Origin: Streptomyces alboniger
GTDB taxonomy: Bacteria; Actinomycetota; Actinomycetes; Streptomycetales; Streptomycetaceae
Direction: 5' to 3'
DNA length: 64,000 bases
Assembly (NCBI RefSeq): GCF_008704395.1
Contig: NZ_CP023695.1
Span: 5,952,001 to 6,016,000, forward strand
How positions within the stretch are numbered: position 1 is the first letter of the stretch; the number at the start of each line of letters is the position of its first letter. The notes under the pieces are model-generated. The model was not told where the DNA came from. It did no database searches and was given only the letters and a program-made list of their open reading frames with translations. The position numbers and the translations under genes are program-made. Below are positions 43,117 through 52,461 of the stretch, piece by piece.

Positions 43117-45306
43117 TCATCCCTGCACCGCCAGGACCAGCGGCAACACCCCCTTGGCCCCGGACCGGCGGAGCACGCGCGCGGCCATCGCGAGAGTCCA
43201 GCCGCTGTCGCTCAGGTCGTCCACCAGGAACACGGGGCCGTCGGCCTCCTGAAGCGCGGAGGCAAGCGCGGGAGGCACCGTCAGCGCCCCGTCCAGGGCA
43301 CGCAGACGCTGTGCGCTGTTACTCCTGGGGGCCCGGCCGGTGTCGGCCCCCGGCGCGTACTCGATGGAACCGAGCAGCGGGAGCCTGCCGACCTCGGCGA
43401 TCCGGGCTCCGAGCGACTGGATCAACTGGGGTCGGGTGTGCGAGGCCATGCTCACCACGCCGACCGGCCGGGTCTGTGCGTCGCCCCCACCCGAGGCCCA
43501 GCCACCGGGCCCCTTCGCCCAGTCCGCCAGCACTTCCACCACGGCCTTGGCCACGTCGTCGGGCACCGGCCCGTCCGGAGCCTGCGGGGCGAGCATGGGG
43601 CGCAGACGATTGCCCCAGCCAATGTCGGAGAGCCGCCCCAAGGCGCGCCCGCGGGCGGCCTGTTCGCCTGCCGGAATACGCCCCTTGAGCTCTACTCCGA
43701 CCGCGGCCAGTCCGGTGGGCCACATCTTCCGCGGCTCTACGTCGACGCCCGGGCGCCCAAGCTCACCCTGCGCCGAGTCCAGCGCCGCGGGGGAAACCTC
43801 GTCGCCGAATCGCACCCCCGCGCAGTTGTCGCAGCGCCCGCAGGGGGCCGCGCCCTCGTCGTCCAATTGGCGCCGCAGGAACTCCATGCGGCAACCGGTC
43901 GCCGACGCGTACTCACGCATCGCCTGCTGCTCGGCCTGCCGCTGCTTGGCGACCCAGGCATAGCGCTCCGTGTCGTAGGCCCACGGCTGCCCGGTCGAGA
44001 TCCACCCGCCCTTGACGCGCCGGACAGCTCCGTCCACGTCGAGGACCTTGAGCATCGTCTCGAGCCGTGAGCGGCGGAGCTCGACCAGGGGCTCCAGGGC
44101 CGGCAGCGACAGCGGCCTGCCCGCTTGGGCCAGGACGTCGAGTGTGCGGCGCACCTGCTCCTCGGGCGGGAAGGCCAGCGAGGCGAAGTAGTTCCAGATC
44201 GCCTCGTCCTCCTTGCCCGGCAGGAGCAGCACCTCGGCGTGGTCGACACCGCGGCCGGCGCGTCCCACCTGCTGGTAGTAGGCGATCGGCGAGGAGGGGG
44301 AACCCAGGTGGACCACGAACCCCAGGTCGGGCTTGTCGAAGCCCATGCCGAGGGCGGAGGTGGCGACCAGGGCCTTCACCCGGTTCCCGAGGAGGTCCTC
44401 CTCGGCCTGCTGGCGGTCGGCATTCTCGGTCTTGCCCGTGTACGAGGCCACGGTGTGCCCGCACTGCCGCAGATAGGCGGTCACTTCCTCGGCCGCGGCG
44501 ACCGTGAGGGTGTAGATGATCCCGGAGCCCGGCAGATCATTGAGGTGGTCCGCCAGCCAGGCCAGGCGATGCGCGGCATTCGGCAGCTGGAGGACGCTCA
44601 GGCTCAGGCTCTCCCGGTCCAGAGGGCCACGCAGGACGAGGGCGTCCGAGCCGCCCCCGGTGCCGAGCTGCTCGGCGACATCGGCCGTCACGCGCGCGTT
44701 GGCGGTCGCCGTGGTGGCCAGGACCGGCACATCGGGCGGGAGGTCGGCCAGCATGGTGCGCAGCCTGCGGTAGTCGGGGCGGAAGTCGTGGCCCCAGTCA
44801 GAGATGCAATGCGCCTCGTCTACCACGAGCAGGCCGGTGGCAGCGGCGAGTTTGGGCAGCACCTGGTCGCGGAAGTCCGGGTTGTTGAGCCGCTCCGGAC
44901 TCACCAGCAGCACGTCGACGTCGCCCGCGGCGACCTCGGCCTGGACGGTCTCCCACTCCTCTGTGTTGGAGGAGTTGATCGTGCGCGCGCGGATGCCGGC
45001 TCGCGCGGCCGACTCGACCTGATTGCGCATGAGGGCGAGCAAGGGCGAGACGATCACGGTGGGTCCGCTGCCGCGCTCGCGCAGCAGGGCCGTCGCGACG
45101 AAATACACCGCGGACTTGCCCCATCCCGTGCGCTGCACGACCAACGCCCGGCGCTTCTCGGCGACGAGCGCCTCGATCGCGCGCCACTGATCCTCGCGCA
45201 GCCGGGCACCGCCCGACGAGGGCGCCCCGCCGGATTCGGGGGAGGGGCCGCCGACGAGGCGGGCGAGGACGGCGTCGGCCGCCGTGCGCAGATCTTCGTT
45301 GCTCAT
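43117..45306 (-). CDS. recQ: RecQ-family ATP-dependent DNA helicase with C-terminal phosphoribosyltransferase-like module
   Basis: A 729-residue RecQ helicase, which unwinds 3' to 5' and acts in recombination and repair. The motor has [11 protein letters not shown] (Walker A), [18 protein letters not shown] (DEAH), and [13 protein letters not shown] with [11 protein letters not shown]. The zinc site is CRMEFLRRQ and CGRCDNC. The usual HRDC domain is missing. Instead, the last 170 residues end in a phosphoribosyltransferase-like fold with the PRPP-binding loop [14 protein letters not shown] start at ATG 45306 ([11 protein letters not shown]); 45318 is also possible. Two DnaA boxes lie upstream. 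Confidence 0.9.
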   Translation of the reverse strand: MSNEDLRTAADAVLARLVGGPSPESGGAPSSGGARLREDQWRAIEALVAEKRRALVVQRTGWGKSAVYFVATALLRERGSGPTVIVSPLLALMRNQVESAARAGIRARTINSSNTEEWETVQAEVAAGDVDVLLVSPERLNNPDFRDQVLPKLAAATGLLVVDEAHCISDWGHDFRPDYRRLRTMLADLPPDVPVLATTATANARVTADVAEQLGTGGGSDALVLRGPLDRESLSLSVLQLPNAAHRLAWLADHLNDLPGSGIIYTLTVAAAEEVTAYLRQCGHTVASYTGKTENADRQQAEEDLLGNRVKALVATSALGMGFDKPDLGFVVHLGSPSSPIAYYQQVGRAGRGVDHAEVLLLPGKEDEAIWNYFASLAFPPEEQVRRTLDVLAQAGRPLSLPALEPLVELRRSRLETMLKVLDVDGAVRRVKGGWISTGQPWAYDTERYAWVAKQRQAEQQAMREYASATGCRMEFLRRQLDDEGAAPCGRCDNCAGVRFGDEVSPAALDSAQGELGRPGVDVEPRKMWPTGLAAVGVELKGRIPAGEQAARGRALGRLSDIGWGNRLRPMLAPQAPDGPVPDDVAKAVVEVLADWAKGPGGWASGGGDAQTRPVGVVSMASHTRPQLIQSLGARIAEVGRLPLLGSIEYAPGADTGRAPRSNSAQRLRALDGALTVPPALASALQEADGPVFLVDDLSDSGWTLAMAARVLRRSGAKGVLPLVLAVQG

Positions 45307-45356
45307 GCCCCCATGCAACCCGATGGGTCGGACATTAGGCGAACGAGTCCGCGAGA

Positions 45357-45400
45357 CTGTGGATAAGTCTTGGCGTGCCCCTGATCGAGGTTATCCACAG
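45357..45400. promoter_or_regulatory. Inverted pair of DnaA boxes
   Basis: CTGTGGATAA at 45357-45366 and TTATCCACAG at 45391-45400 are exact reverse complements separated by 24 bp. Each contains a perfect TTATCCACA DnaA box. They lie between the divergent recQ and DUF4192 genes. Confidence 0.72.
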
Positions 45401-45439
45401 GGTAAACCGGAATCTTGCGATCCGCGGGACAGTCGGCGC

Positions 45440-47050
45440 ATGACGAATCACAGCGAAGCAATCGGACCGATCGACCCGAGCGACGCGGCCGGCCCCGCGG
45501 ACCCGAGCGATCCGACTGGCCCTGCGGACCCGAGCGACCCCATCAAGTCCACCGACCCCATTGGCGCGGCTGACGCCGGCGTCCCCGACGACGCCGCCAG
45601 CCCTGGTGGCGCCATTGATGCAGGTGGCGATACACCCAGCGGCGACCCGTTCGAGGACCCGTTGGTCACCCTGCGCACCCCGGCTGAACTGGCGGACGCC
45701 CTGCCGTACTTGCTCGGGTTCAAGCCCGAGGAAAGCATCGTGCTCATCGCTCTGCACGGCGAGCGCGGGCGTTTCGGCGGCCGTGTGCGCCTGGGGATTC
45801 CCGAGCGCTCGGAGGACTGGCCGTCCGTCGCGCAGCAACTGGCCAGGTGCCTGGTGGGCGGTTGTGAGCGCAGGGGAGACCGCCCCGACGGCATCGTCGC
45901 CTTCCTCTGCCGGGAGCCCGGCGAATCGGAGTCCGGGCAGCAGGTCGTGCAGCGTCTTCGACCGCTGGCGCAGGTCTTGCGCACTGCGTGCGGAGCCCTC
46001 GACGTCCCGGTCTTCGAAGTGGTGTGCATCTCGGGCGGCCGCTTCTGGACCTACTGCTGTCCTGACACCCGGTGCTGCCCACTGGAGGGGACCCCTCTGC
46101 TCAGGCCCGGCACCTCGGTCCTCGCGGCCGCCGCGACCTACATGGGAGTCCAGGCGGTCGCTACGCAGGGAGAGATCAGGGCGCGGCTCACTCCTTGGGA
46201 GACCGCGGCGGTGACCGATCAGGAGCGAGCGCTGGATGCCGCCGGCCTCACGCTACTCCCCAGGATTCTGAACGAGGAGGACGCGACCGCCGCCGAGACA
46301 CTCGACCTGGCGCGTCTAATCATGGCGCGACTGGCTGCCGCACCACCCGTTTCCGGCACGCTCGAGGCGGACAACAGGGACGACGAACTGATCGCGCACG
46401 ATGAAGCGGCCGCACTGATCCTCGGCCTCCAGGTCCGGACGACACGTGATCGAGCGGCGGAGTGGATGGAGGGCGACGAGGCACCTTCTGCCCTGCGTCT
46501 CTGGAGGGCTCTGTCCCGACGCTGCGTCGGCGCGTACGAGGAGCATGCGGCGGCGCCACTGTCCCTCGCGGGGTGGGTGGCCTGGTCCCTCGGTGACGTG
46601 GCGGAAGGCCAGGAGGCCCTGGACATGGCGTTGCGTGCCGACTGCGAGTACACGTTCGCCCTGCTCCTGCACCACGCGTGCAACGAAGGCATGGATCCGG
46701 AGTCGATTCGCCGCTGTCTCCGCGGGAAGCGAGAAGGCCGCGACGATTCGGACGCGGAGGAGGCCTTCGGGGTACTGGACGGCTCGTCCGAACCTCCCGG
46801 GGCGGAGCAGGTGCTGGAGACGGGCGCCTCGACGGCGCAAGAAGGCGCCCCGCGGCGGCGACGTCGCCGGCTCCCGCGCGCACCGGGAAGCGGCGGCTCC
46901 CGAAGCTCCGACGCCCCCCGCGCCTCAGGCGGCCCGGGCGGCGCCCGTGGCTCGGGCGGACCCGCCGGTACCCACGCCTCAGGAGGCCCCGGCACCGGTC
47001 CGCGGAATCGGCGGCGCACCATCAGGCGCGGTGCGAGGAACGGTCGATGA
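45440..47050 (+). CDS. DUF4192 domain-containing protein
   Basis: A 536-residue protein of the actinobacterial DUF4192 family, whose function is unknown. The domain starts around residue 75 (VTLRTPAELADALPYLLGF, then ESIVLIALHGERGRFGG) and runs to about 400 (LSLAGWVAWSLGDVAEGQEA). The N-terminus is an array of DPSD-type repeats (GPADPSDPTGPADPSDP). The C-terminus is Arg/Gly-rich (RRRRRRLPR to RRGARNGR), as in nucleic-acid-binding tails. ATG 45440 is chosen over earlier in-frame starts because it follows the DnaA boxes and begins the repeat. It is divergent from recQ. Confidence 0.85.
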   Translation: MTNHSEAIGPIDPSDAAGPADPSDPTGPADPSDPIKSTDPIGAADAGVPDDAASPGGAIDAGGDTPSGDPFEDPLVTLRTPAELADALPYLLGFKPEESIVLIALHGERGRFGGRVRLGIPERSEDWPSVAQQLARCLVGGCERRGDRPDGIVAFLCREPGESESGQQVVQRLRPLAQVLRTACGALDVPVFEVVCISGGRFWTYCCPDTRCCPLEGTPLLRPGTSVLAAAATYMGVQAVATQGEIRARLTPWETAAVTDQERALDAAGLTLLPRILNEEDATAAETLDLARLIMARLAAAPPVSGTLEADNRDDELIAHDEAAALILGLQVRTTRDRAAEWMEGDEAPSALRLWRALSRRCVGAYEEHAAAPLSLAGWVAWSLGDVAEGQEALDMALRADCEYTFALLLHHACNEGMDPESIRRCLRGKREGRDDSDAEEAFGVLDGSSEPPGAEQVLETGASTAQEGAPRRRRRRLPRAPGSGGSRSSDAPRASGGPGGARGSGGPAGTHASGGPGTGPRNRRRTIRRGARNGR

Positions 47051-47266
47051 GCGCGCCCGTCCGTGGGTGGGCCAGGTGGGCGGCGCGGCTGCGTCGGGGA
47101 GTGGCGTCCATAGGAAGTTGGCTCCATGTGGTCGGCTTCCTGCCGCGGGGGCGTGACTTGGGGGAGGGCGGGTCCGTTCACCTGAGTGGCGGTATCTGTG
47201 GCCGGGTCGCGTTGCTGTACCGCCTCCGACCTTTCGTAGCGCAGACAACGCCGAAGAAGCCGCCCC

Positions 47267-49339
47267 ATGTCCGTTTCCGCTCCGTCTTCCGCGTCCGACA
47301 GAGAGGGGCCCCGGCGGCCCGTGCGGGCCCCCGCGTCCAGGCCTGGCGCACCGCGCCCGTCCGGCACGCCAGCTCAGGCGCCCCACCGCCCCGTGGAGCT
47401 CCCGCCCGCGCATACGGCCTTGATCTGCGTAGCCCTGCCCGCCTTCGCCATCTCCACGGAACAAGGGCAGCTGACCGGTCACGGACTGGAGGGGTTCTAC
47501 CGCGCGGGGCGCCGGATCCTCGCCCGGTGCCAGCTGCGCGTGGCCGGCCGCGAGCCGGTCGCCGTACAGGCCCGCATGCTCTCGGCGGACAGCGCCCGCT
47601 TCATGGCGACCCTGCGTCTTCCGACCGACGGCGGTCCCGACCCGGAGATCGTCATCGAGCGGATCCGCTCCGCGGACGGTACGGAGCGGATCACTCTGCA
47701 CAGCGCGGCCGTGCGCCCCCTGCGGTTGCCCGTCGAGGTCTCCCTCGGCACGGATCTCGCCGAGGTGGGGGCCGTCGCGTCCGGCAGAGCCGGACCTGAA
47801 CTGCCCGCCAGCGTGCACGACTCCGGTATGCGGTGGTCCACCGCCACGGCCCACTGCGTGGTCACGGCCGACCCGGCACCTGTCGACGCCCTGGCCTCCG
47901 CGGGGTTGTTGCGCTGGGAGGTGGACCTGCCGCCGGGCGCCTCCCGCAGCGTGGAACTGCGGGTGAGGCCCGATGGCGCCGGGCCGATCCGCGCGGCAGG
48001 GCAGGGCGCGCTGCGCTCCGTCGTCGCCGCACGAGCCGTCGGGGACGACCCCAGGGTCCGGCCGCTGCTCGACCGGGCCGTCGAGGACCTCCAGGCGTTG
48101 CTGCTGCGTGACCCCGAACACCCCACCGACATGTATCCGGCAGCGGGCGCGCCGTGGCGCTGCGGGCTCGCGCCTGCCGAGGCCTTGGCCGCCGCCCGCA
48201 TGGCGCTGCCGTTGGGTACACGGCTCGCCGCCGGGACGTTGCGGACCCTCGCTCGAAGTCAACTCATGGGCTCGGGACCGCGGTCAGGCATGATTCCGGG
48301 ACCGCTGAGGGACGCGGGGCCGCACCTGCCGCCCGGCTGCACGGGCACCGAGGCGACCTTGCTGTTCCCGGCTCTCCTCGCCGAGGCGCGGCGCTGGGGG
48401 CTCCCGGGGCAGGAGGTGGAGAAGCTGCTGCCCGCGGCGCAGAAGTGCCTGGGGTGGCTGCGCGCGGCGGTCGGTGACGGCGACTTTCTGCCGGACGCGC
48501 ATCCGAGCGGGCTCGCGCGATGTGAGTCCCAGGCGCACGCTCATCGGGCCGCGCTGCTCGGCGCGGACCTGCTCGACGCGTACGGCCTTGAGGGAGCGGT
48601 CGGATTGCGGCAGTGGGCCCAGCGGCTGCGGACCACGTTCAGGGAGGAGTTCTGGGTGCAGGACCGGGCCGGTGGCAGACCTGCCCTGGCCCGGCTGCGT
48701 GACGGCCGCCTCGTACCGCACCTCACCGGGGGAGCGGCGCACCTTCTGGACACCGGCCTGCTCGGGGCGGGGGCGCTCGCACCCGGGCTACTCGACAAGG
48801 TCCAGACGGAACAACTCGCCCGGCTGTTCGGCGGCCCCGCCATGGACTCCGGCTGGGGACTGCGGAGCCTGGGGGCCAAGGAGGCCGCGTACAACCCGTT
48901 CGGGCACCGCGGTGGGGCGGTCCGGGTACAGGAGACGGCGATTGCCATCACGGGGCTCGCGGAGGCGGGGTACGAGAAGGAGGCGAGTTCGCTGTTGCGG
49001 GGCGTGCTGTCGGCGGCCGAGAGCTTCGGCCATCGGCTGCCCGAGATGTACGCGGGGGAGCAGCGGATGGAAGGCAGTGCCCCGTTGCCGCACCCGGCGG
49101 CCTGCCGTCCGGCGGCGACCGCCGCGGCCGCCGGGGTGCATGTCCTTACGGCGCTGGCAGGGATCCGCCCCGACGCGCCGGCGGGGACGGTGACGCTGAG
49201 GCCGCTTCGCGGCGCCCCGCTGGGCGAGCTGGGACTGACGGCACTGAGCGTCGCGGGTGAACCGTTCTCGGTACGGGTGAGCAGGCTCGGCCTCGCCATG
49301 GTCGAGGAAGCGGCCGACGGACTGCAGTTGGGGGTGTGA
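47267..49339 (+). CDS. Glycogen-debranching-enzyme-like protein (alpha,alpha-toroid glycosidase fold)
   Basis: A 690-residue protein with the layout of amylo-1,6-glucosidase-type debranching enzymes. After a Pro/Ala-rich start, the N-terminal beta domain begins HTALICVALPAFAISTEQGQLTGH in two stretches and is followed by a helical toroid (from about residue 240). GWGLRSLGAKEAAYNPFGHR corresponds to the family's conserved end-of-barrel region, but the usual GSVWPHD continuation is GGAVRVQE, so catalytic residues may be lost. Normal debranching is done elsewhere in Streptomyces. It may be a scaffold or a divergent glycosidase. Confidence 0.8.
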   Translation: MSVSAPSSASDREGPRRPVRAPASRPGAPRPSGTPAQAPHRPVELPPAHTALICVALPAFAISTEQGQLTGHGLEGFYRAGRRILARCQLRVAGREPVAVQARMLSADSARFMATLRLPTDGGPDPEIVIERIRSADGTERITLHSAAVRPLRLPVEVSLGTDLAEVGAVASGRAGPELPASVHDSGMRWSTATAHCVVTADPAPVDALASAGLLRWEVDLPPGASRSVELRVRPDGAGPIRAAGQGALRSVVAARAVGDDPRVRPLLDRAVEDLQALLLRDPEHPTDMYPAAGAPWRCGLAPAEALAAARMALPLGTRLAAGTLRTLARSQLMGSGPRSGMIPGPLRDAGPHLPPGCTGTEATLLFPALLAEARRWGLPGQEVEKLLPAAQKCLGWLRAAVGDGDFLPDAHPSGLARCESQAHAHRAALLGADLLDAYGLEGAVGLRQWAQRLRTTFREEFWVQDRAGGRPALARLRDGRLVPHLTGGAAHLLDTGLLGAGALAPGLLDKVQTEQLARLFGGPAMDSGWGLRSLGAKEAAYNPFGHRGGAVRVQETAIAITGLAEAGYEKEASSLLRGVLSAAESFGHRLPEMYAGEQRMEGSAPLPHPAACRPAATAAAAGVHVLTALAGIRPDAPAGTVTLRPLRGAPLGELGLTALSVAGEPFSVRVSRLGLAMVEEAADGLQLGV

Positions 49340-49415
49340 GTCAGGCCGGGAGTCAGCCGAAGGTCATGGGTGCGGGAGAAGAGCCGGACCGGCAGCTATT
49401 CGGCGAAGGAGGTGT

Positions 49416-49440
49416 TTATCGTCAGGCAGACGACTATGAT
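49416..49440. promoter_or_regulatory. Candidate autoregulatory operator and promoter of the Nudix regulator
   Basis: TTATCGTC, spacer AGGCA, GACGACTA (49416-49436) is an inverted repeat with six of eight arm positions paired. It overlaps a TATGAT -10 sequence (49435-49440) that lies 6 bp before the ATG at 49447. Confidence 0.5.
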
Positions 49441-49446
49441 CGCGGC

Positions 49447-50208
49447 ATGTCCCCCTACGACCCGTCGGCTTTCCCGCCCTTCGCCGTCACTGTCGACCTG
49501 GTCGTGCTGACCGTGCGCCGTCACGCGCTCTGCGCGCTGGCCGTGCGGCGTGGCGAGCAGCCGTTCCAGGGGCGTTGGGCGCTCCCCGGAGGATTCGTCC
49601 GTCCGGATGAGGATCTCTCGTCCGCGGCGGCGCGTGAACTCGTCGAGGAGACGGGCCTGTGCGCACACGACCCCGACGCCCCGGCGCAGGCCAACGGCGC
49701 GCATCTCGAACAGCTCGCCACATACGGCGACCCCAAGCGGGATCCGCGGATGCGGGTGGTCAGCGTCGCCCACCTCGCGCTCGCCCCCGACCTGCCGGCG
49801 CCTCGCGCGGGCGGCGACGCGCACAGTGCGCGCTGGGCACCGGTCGGCACCTTGCTCAACCAAGCGGGCTTCGGCCGTGAGGGCGAGCCCGCCGCGCCGC
49901 TCGCCTTCGATCACGCGCAGATCCTGGCGGACGGCGTGGAGCGCGCCCGTTCCAAGATCGAGTACTCGTCGTTGGCCACGGCCTTCTGCCCGCCGGAGTT
50001 CACCGTGGGCGAGCTGCGACGTGTGTACGAGGCGGTGTGGGGTGTCGTCCTGGACCCGCGCAACTTCCACCGGAAGGTGACCGGCACCCCGGGCTTCCTC
50101 GTGCCCACGGGTGGCACGACGACCCGGCAGGGCGGTCGGCCCGCGCAGCTCTTCCGGGCGGGAGGCGCGACGCTGCTCAACCCGCCGATGCTGCGCCCCG
50201 AGGTCTGA
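49447..50208 (+). CDS. NrtR-type Nudix hydrolase/regulator
   Basis: A 253-residue protein combining a Nudix domain with a C-terminal winged-helix domain, the NrtR layout. NrtR proteins bind ADP-ribose-type ligands and repress NAD-metabolism genes. The Nudix box is intact: GFVRPDEDLSSAAARELVEE then TGL fits Gx5Ex7REUxEExGU. The DNA-binding part covers EFTVGELRRVYEAVW through FHRKVTGTPGFLVPTGG. ATG 49447 follows a TATGAT -10 by only 6 bp and has no ribosome-binding site, so the message is probably leaderless. No NAD genes lie nearby. Confidence 0.88.
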   Translation: MSPYDPSAFPPFAVTVDLVVLTVRRHALCALAVRRGEQPFQGRWALPGGFVRPDEDLSSAAARELVEETGLCAHDPDAPAQANGAHLEQLATYGDPKRDPRMRVVSVAHLALAPDLPAPRAGGDAHSARWAPVGTLLNQAGFGREGEPAAPLAFDHAQILADGVERARSKIEYSSLATAFCPPEFTVGELRRVYEAVWGVVLDPRNFHRKVTGTPGFLVPTGGTTTRQGGRPAQLFRAGGATLLNPPMLRPEV

Positions 50209-50415
50209 GCACCCACGCACCTCCCCGTCTGCCTCGCCCTCGCCCGCGCCTTTTCCGGACGTCCTCGTCTCTCGGCGGACACCAGTGACCCACCTCCTGC
50301 CCGAAAAGCCGGAAATATCGCGTTATCTTGCTGCGGTACCCACGGGGTTCGTCCGTCCCCGATCCGGCGGACGGGCCCCGGCCGCCGAGCGGTCGCACAT
50401 CCTGCGAGAGAAGCG

Positions 50416-52299
50416 ATGATCCAGGCCATCGGACTGACCAGCAATCCCCGTCAGGAGCTCCCGCCCGCCGTCGACGACGTGTCCTTCGAGGCGCGCGCCG
50501 GTCGTGTAACGGCGCTGCTCGGCGCCGAGGCCGCCGGTAAGACCACGGCGCTGCGGCTCATGCTCGAACTCCAACAGGGCCGCGGCATCACGTACTTCAG
50601 AGGCCGCCCCATGCACCACATCGCCCACCCGTCGCGCGAGGTGGGCGTCCTCCTGGGCGATGTTCCGGGGCACCCGGCCCGCTCGGTCCGTGGACACCTG
50701 CGCATGCTGTGCGCGGCCGCCGGAGTGTCCGTGCTGCGCGCCGACGACGTCCTTGAGGCCGTTGGCCTCGTCAGCCTCCGTGATCAGCGCCTCGGCACCC
50801 TCTCGCGCGGCATGGACCGTCGCCTCGGGCTGGCCTGCGCGTTGCTCGCCGACCCGCACACACTCGTCCTGGACGGGCCGGCCGACGGGCTCTCCGCCCG
50901 GGAAGGCGCCTGGCTGCACGGAATCCTGCGCGCCCACGCGACCCAGGGCGGAACGGTCCTGTTCACCACGGCCGACCCCAGAGAGGCGGCGCGGACCGCC
51001 GATCGTGTCGTCACACTGGAGGCAGGACGGCTCGTCGCCGACCAGGAGGCCGCCGACTTCGCGCGGACCCGCCTCCGCCCCCGCGTCGCCGTCCTGAGCC
51101 CTCATGCGGCCCGCCTCGCGGCCATTCTCGCCAAGGAGGCCCGCGCGGGGCGGCGGTCGATCGAGGTGGTCCAGGAGGACGGCAACCGACTCTCCGTGTA
51201 CGGCAGTAACTGCGCCGACGTGGGGGAGACCGCGTACCGCCACGGCATCCTCGTCCACCAGCTCGCCGACGAGATCGGAGACGCGGGGCCTTCAGGCGCT
51301 GACGCGAGACCTTTGAATGTCTCGGGGGCGTTGGGGCAGCCGGTGGCATCCGCCTCGACCGAGGATGACGGGCGTCAGGCCTCCGTCGAAACGTCCGTAG
51401 AAACCCCTGCCGAGCCCCCGGACAAGGACTCCGCCGAAGACGAAACGGAACTCCTCCCCGCGGCCCCTCCCCCTCGCACCACCCAGGACTCCCCCTCCCC
51501 CTTGCCGCCGCCCATCACCGTCCGTCCCGGCCGCAGTCCCCTGCGCCCGCTGCGGTACGAGCTGCGGCGTCTGACGGGTGTCGGGACCGGCTATCTCACC
51601 GCCGCCGCCGTCCTCGCCACCTCCGCCCTGATCTGCGTCCTCCTGGCGCGGTCCGGGCACACACCCCAGCCACGCCTCCTCGCCGCCTGGCCCCATGAAC
51701 TTCCCTTGCCGCCCGCGGCCCTTGGCGCGGGACTGCTCGGGGCCCTCGCCTTCGGGGACGAATTCCGGCACCCCGCCCTCGCCGCGGACCGGGGGACCGT
51801 CCCGCGTCGCCTCGGGCTCCTCGTCGCCAAATTGCTGGTCGCCGCCGCCACGGCGCTGCTGCTGGGCCTGCTCACGGTGGGCGCTGACGCCACGCTGCTT
51901 CACCTTGTATACGGAGACGAGCTCATCAGAGTTCCCGGGGACTGGCTTTCACTGAGCGCGAGTTGGGCAGCCCTGGTGACCGGGTGCGCCTGGGCGGGAG
52001 TACTGGCCGCCGGCGTCTTCCGGTCCACGACCGCCGGCCTGGCCGCGGTCGTGGCGGTGCCGATCATCGTCGTACCGCTCGTACAAAAGGCCGTTGAGGG
52101 ACCTGCTGTGCGATCGGCGGCCGGGCTTCCGGGGCGGCTGCGGGATCTCGCGCTGATGCAATGGCCCTTCGGAGCCGAGCGGTACGTGGCGGGGGGAGTG
52201 CGCATGATCGCTCAACCCGTGGGCGGTGCACTGATGTTGTCGCTGACCGCCCTGCTCTGCGCATATGTGCTCACGACGGTGCGCGGCAGAGTCCGTTGA
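50416..52299 (+). CDS. ABC transporter fusion: ATPase domain joined to membrane domain, degenerate Walker B
   Basis: A 627-residue single-chain ABC protein. Residues about 20-240 form the ATPase domain: Walker A LLGAEAAGKTTALRL, signature LSRGMDRRLGLA and Walker B LVLDGPADGLS, where the catalytic Glu after Asp is Gly. A disordered acidic/Pro-rich linker (about 290-375) leads to a membrane domain with about six hydrophobic segments (YLTAAAVLATSALICVLL, ALGAGLLGALAFGD and others). ATPase turnover may be impaired. The ATG at 50416 follows GAGAGAAGCG. It lies just upstream of whiH in the same direction. Confidence 0.87.
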   Translation: MIQAIGLTSNPRQELPPAVDDVSFEARAGRVTALLGAEAAGKTTALRLMLELQQGRGITYFRGRPMHHIAHPSREVGVLLGDVPGHPARSVRGHLRMLCAAAGVSVLRADDVLEAVGLVSLRDQRLGTLSRGMDRRLGLACALLADPHTLVLDGPADGLSAREGAWLHGILRAHATQGGTVLFTTADPREAARTADRVVTLEAGRLVADQEAADFARTRLRPRVAVLSPHAARLAAILAKEARAGRRSIEVVQEDGNRLSVYGSNCADVGETAYRHGILVHQLADEIGDAGPSGADARPLNVSGALGQPVASASTEDDGRQASVETSVETPAEPPDKDSAEDETELLPAAPPPRTTQDSPSPLPPPITVRPGRSPLRPLRYELRRLTGVGTGYLTAAAVLATSALICVLLARSGHTPQPRLLAAWPHELPLPPAALGAGLLGALAFGDEFRHPALAADRGTVPRRLGLLVAKLLVAAATALLLGLLTVGADATLLHLVYGDELIRVPGDWLSLSASWAALVTGCAWAGVLAAGVFRSTTAGLAAVVAVPIIVVPLVQKAVEGPAVRSAAGLPGRLRDLALMQWPFGAERYVAGGVRMIAQPVGGALMLSLTALLCAYVLTTVRGRVR

Positions 52300-52361
52300 C
52301 GACCGTCCGCCGCCTTCGGTTCCGGGGGTGTGCACAACTCCCCGGACGGCGCTCATTTCTT

Positions 52362-52369
52362 TCCGATAA
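52362..52369 (+). promoter_or_regulatory. WhiG-type -10 sequence upstream of whiH
   Basis: TCCGATAA differs from the sigma-WhiG -10 consensus GCCGATAA only in the first base. It lies 92 bp upstream of the whiH start. whiH is known to depend on WhiG in S. coelicolor. I could not find a clean TAAA -35 at 15-16 bp spacing. Confidence 0.5.
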
Positions 52370-52461
52370 GGCGTCAATTGCGGCGGGGTAAGCGATCACC
52401 CTTTCGTGTGCTTTTCACCAAAGACCTCAAGGGAGTTGGGGGCCACGCCGACAACTGATCC

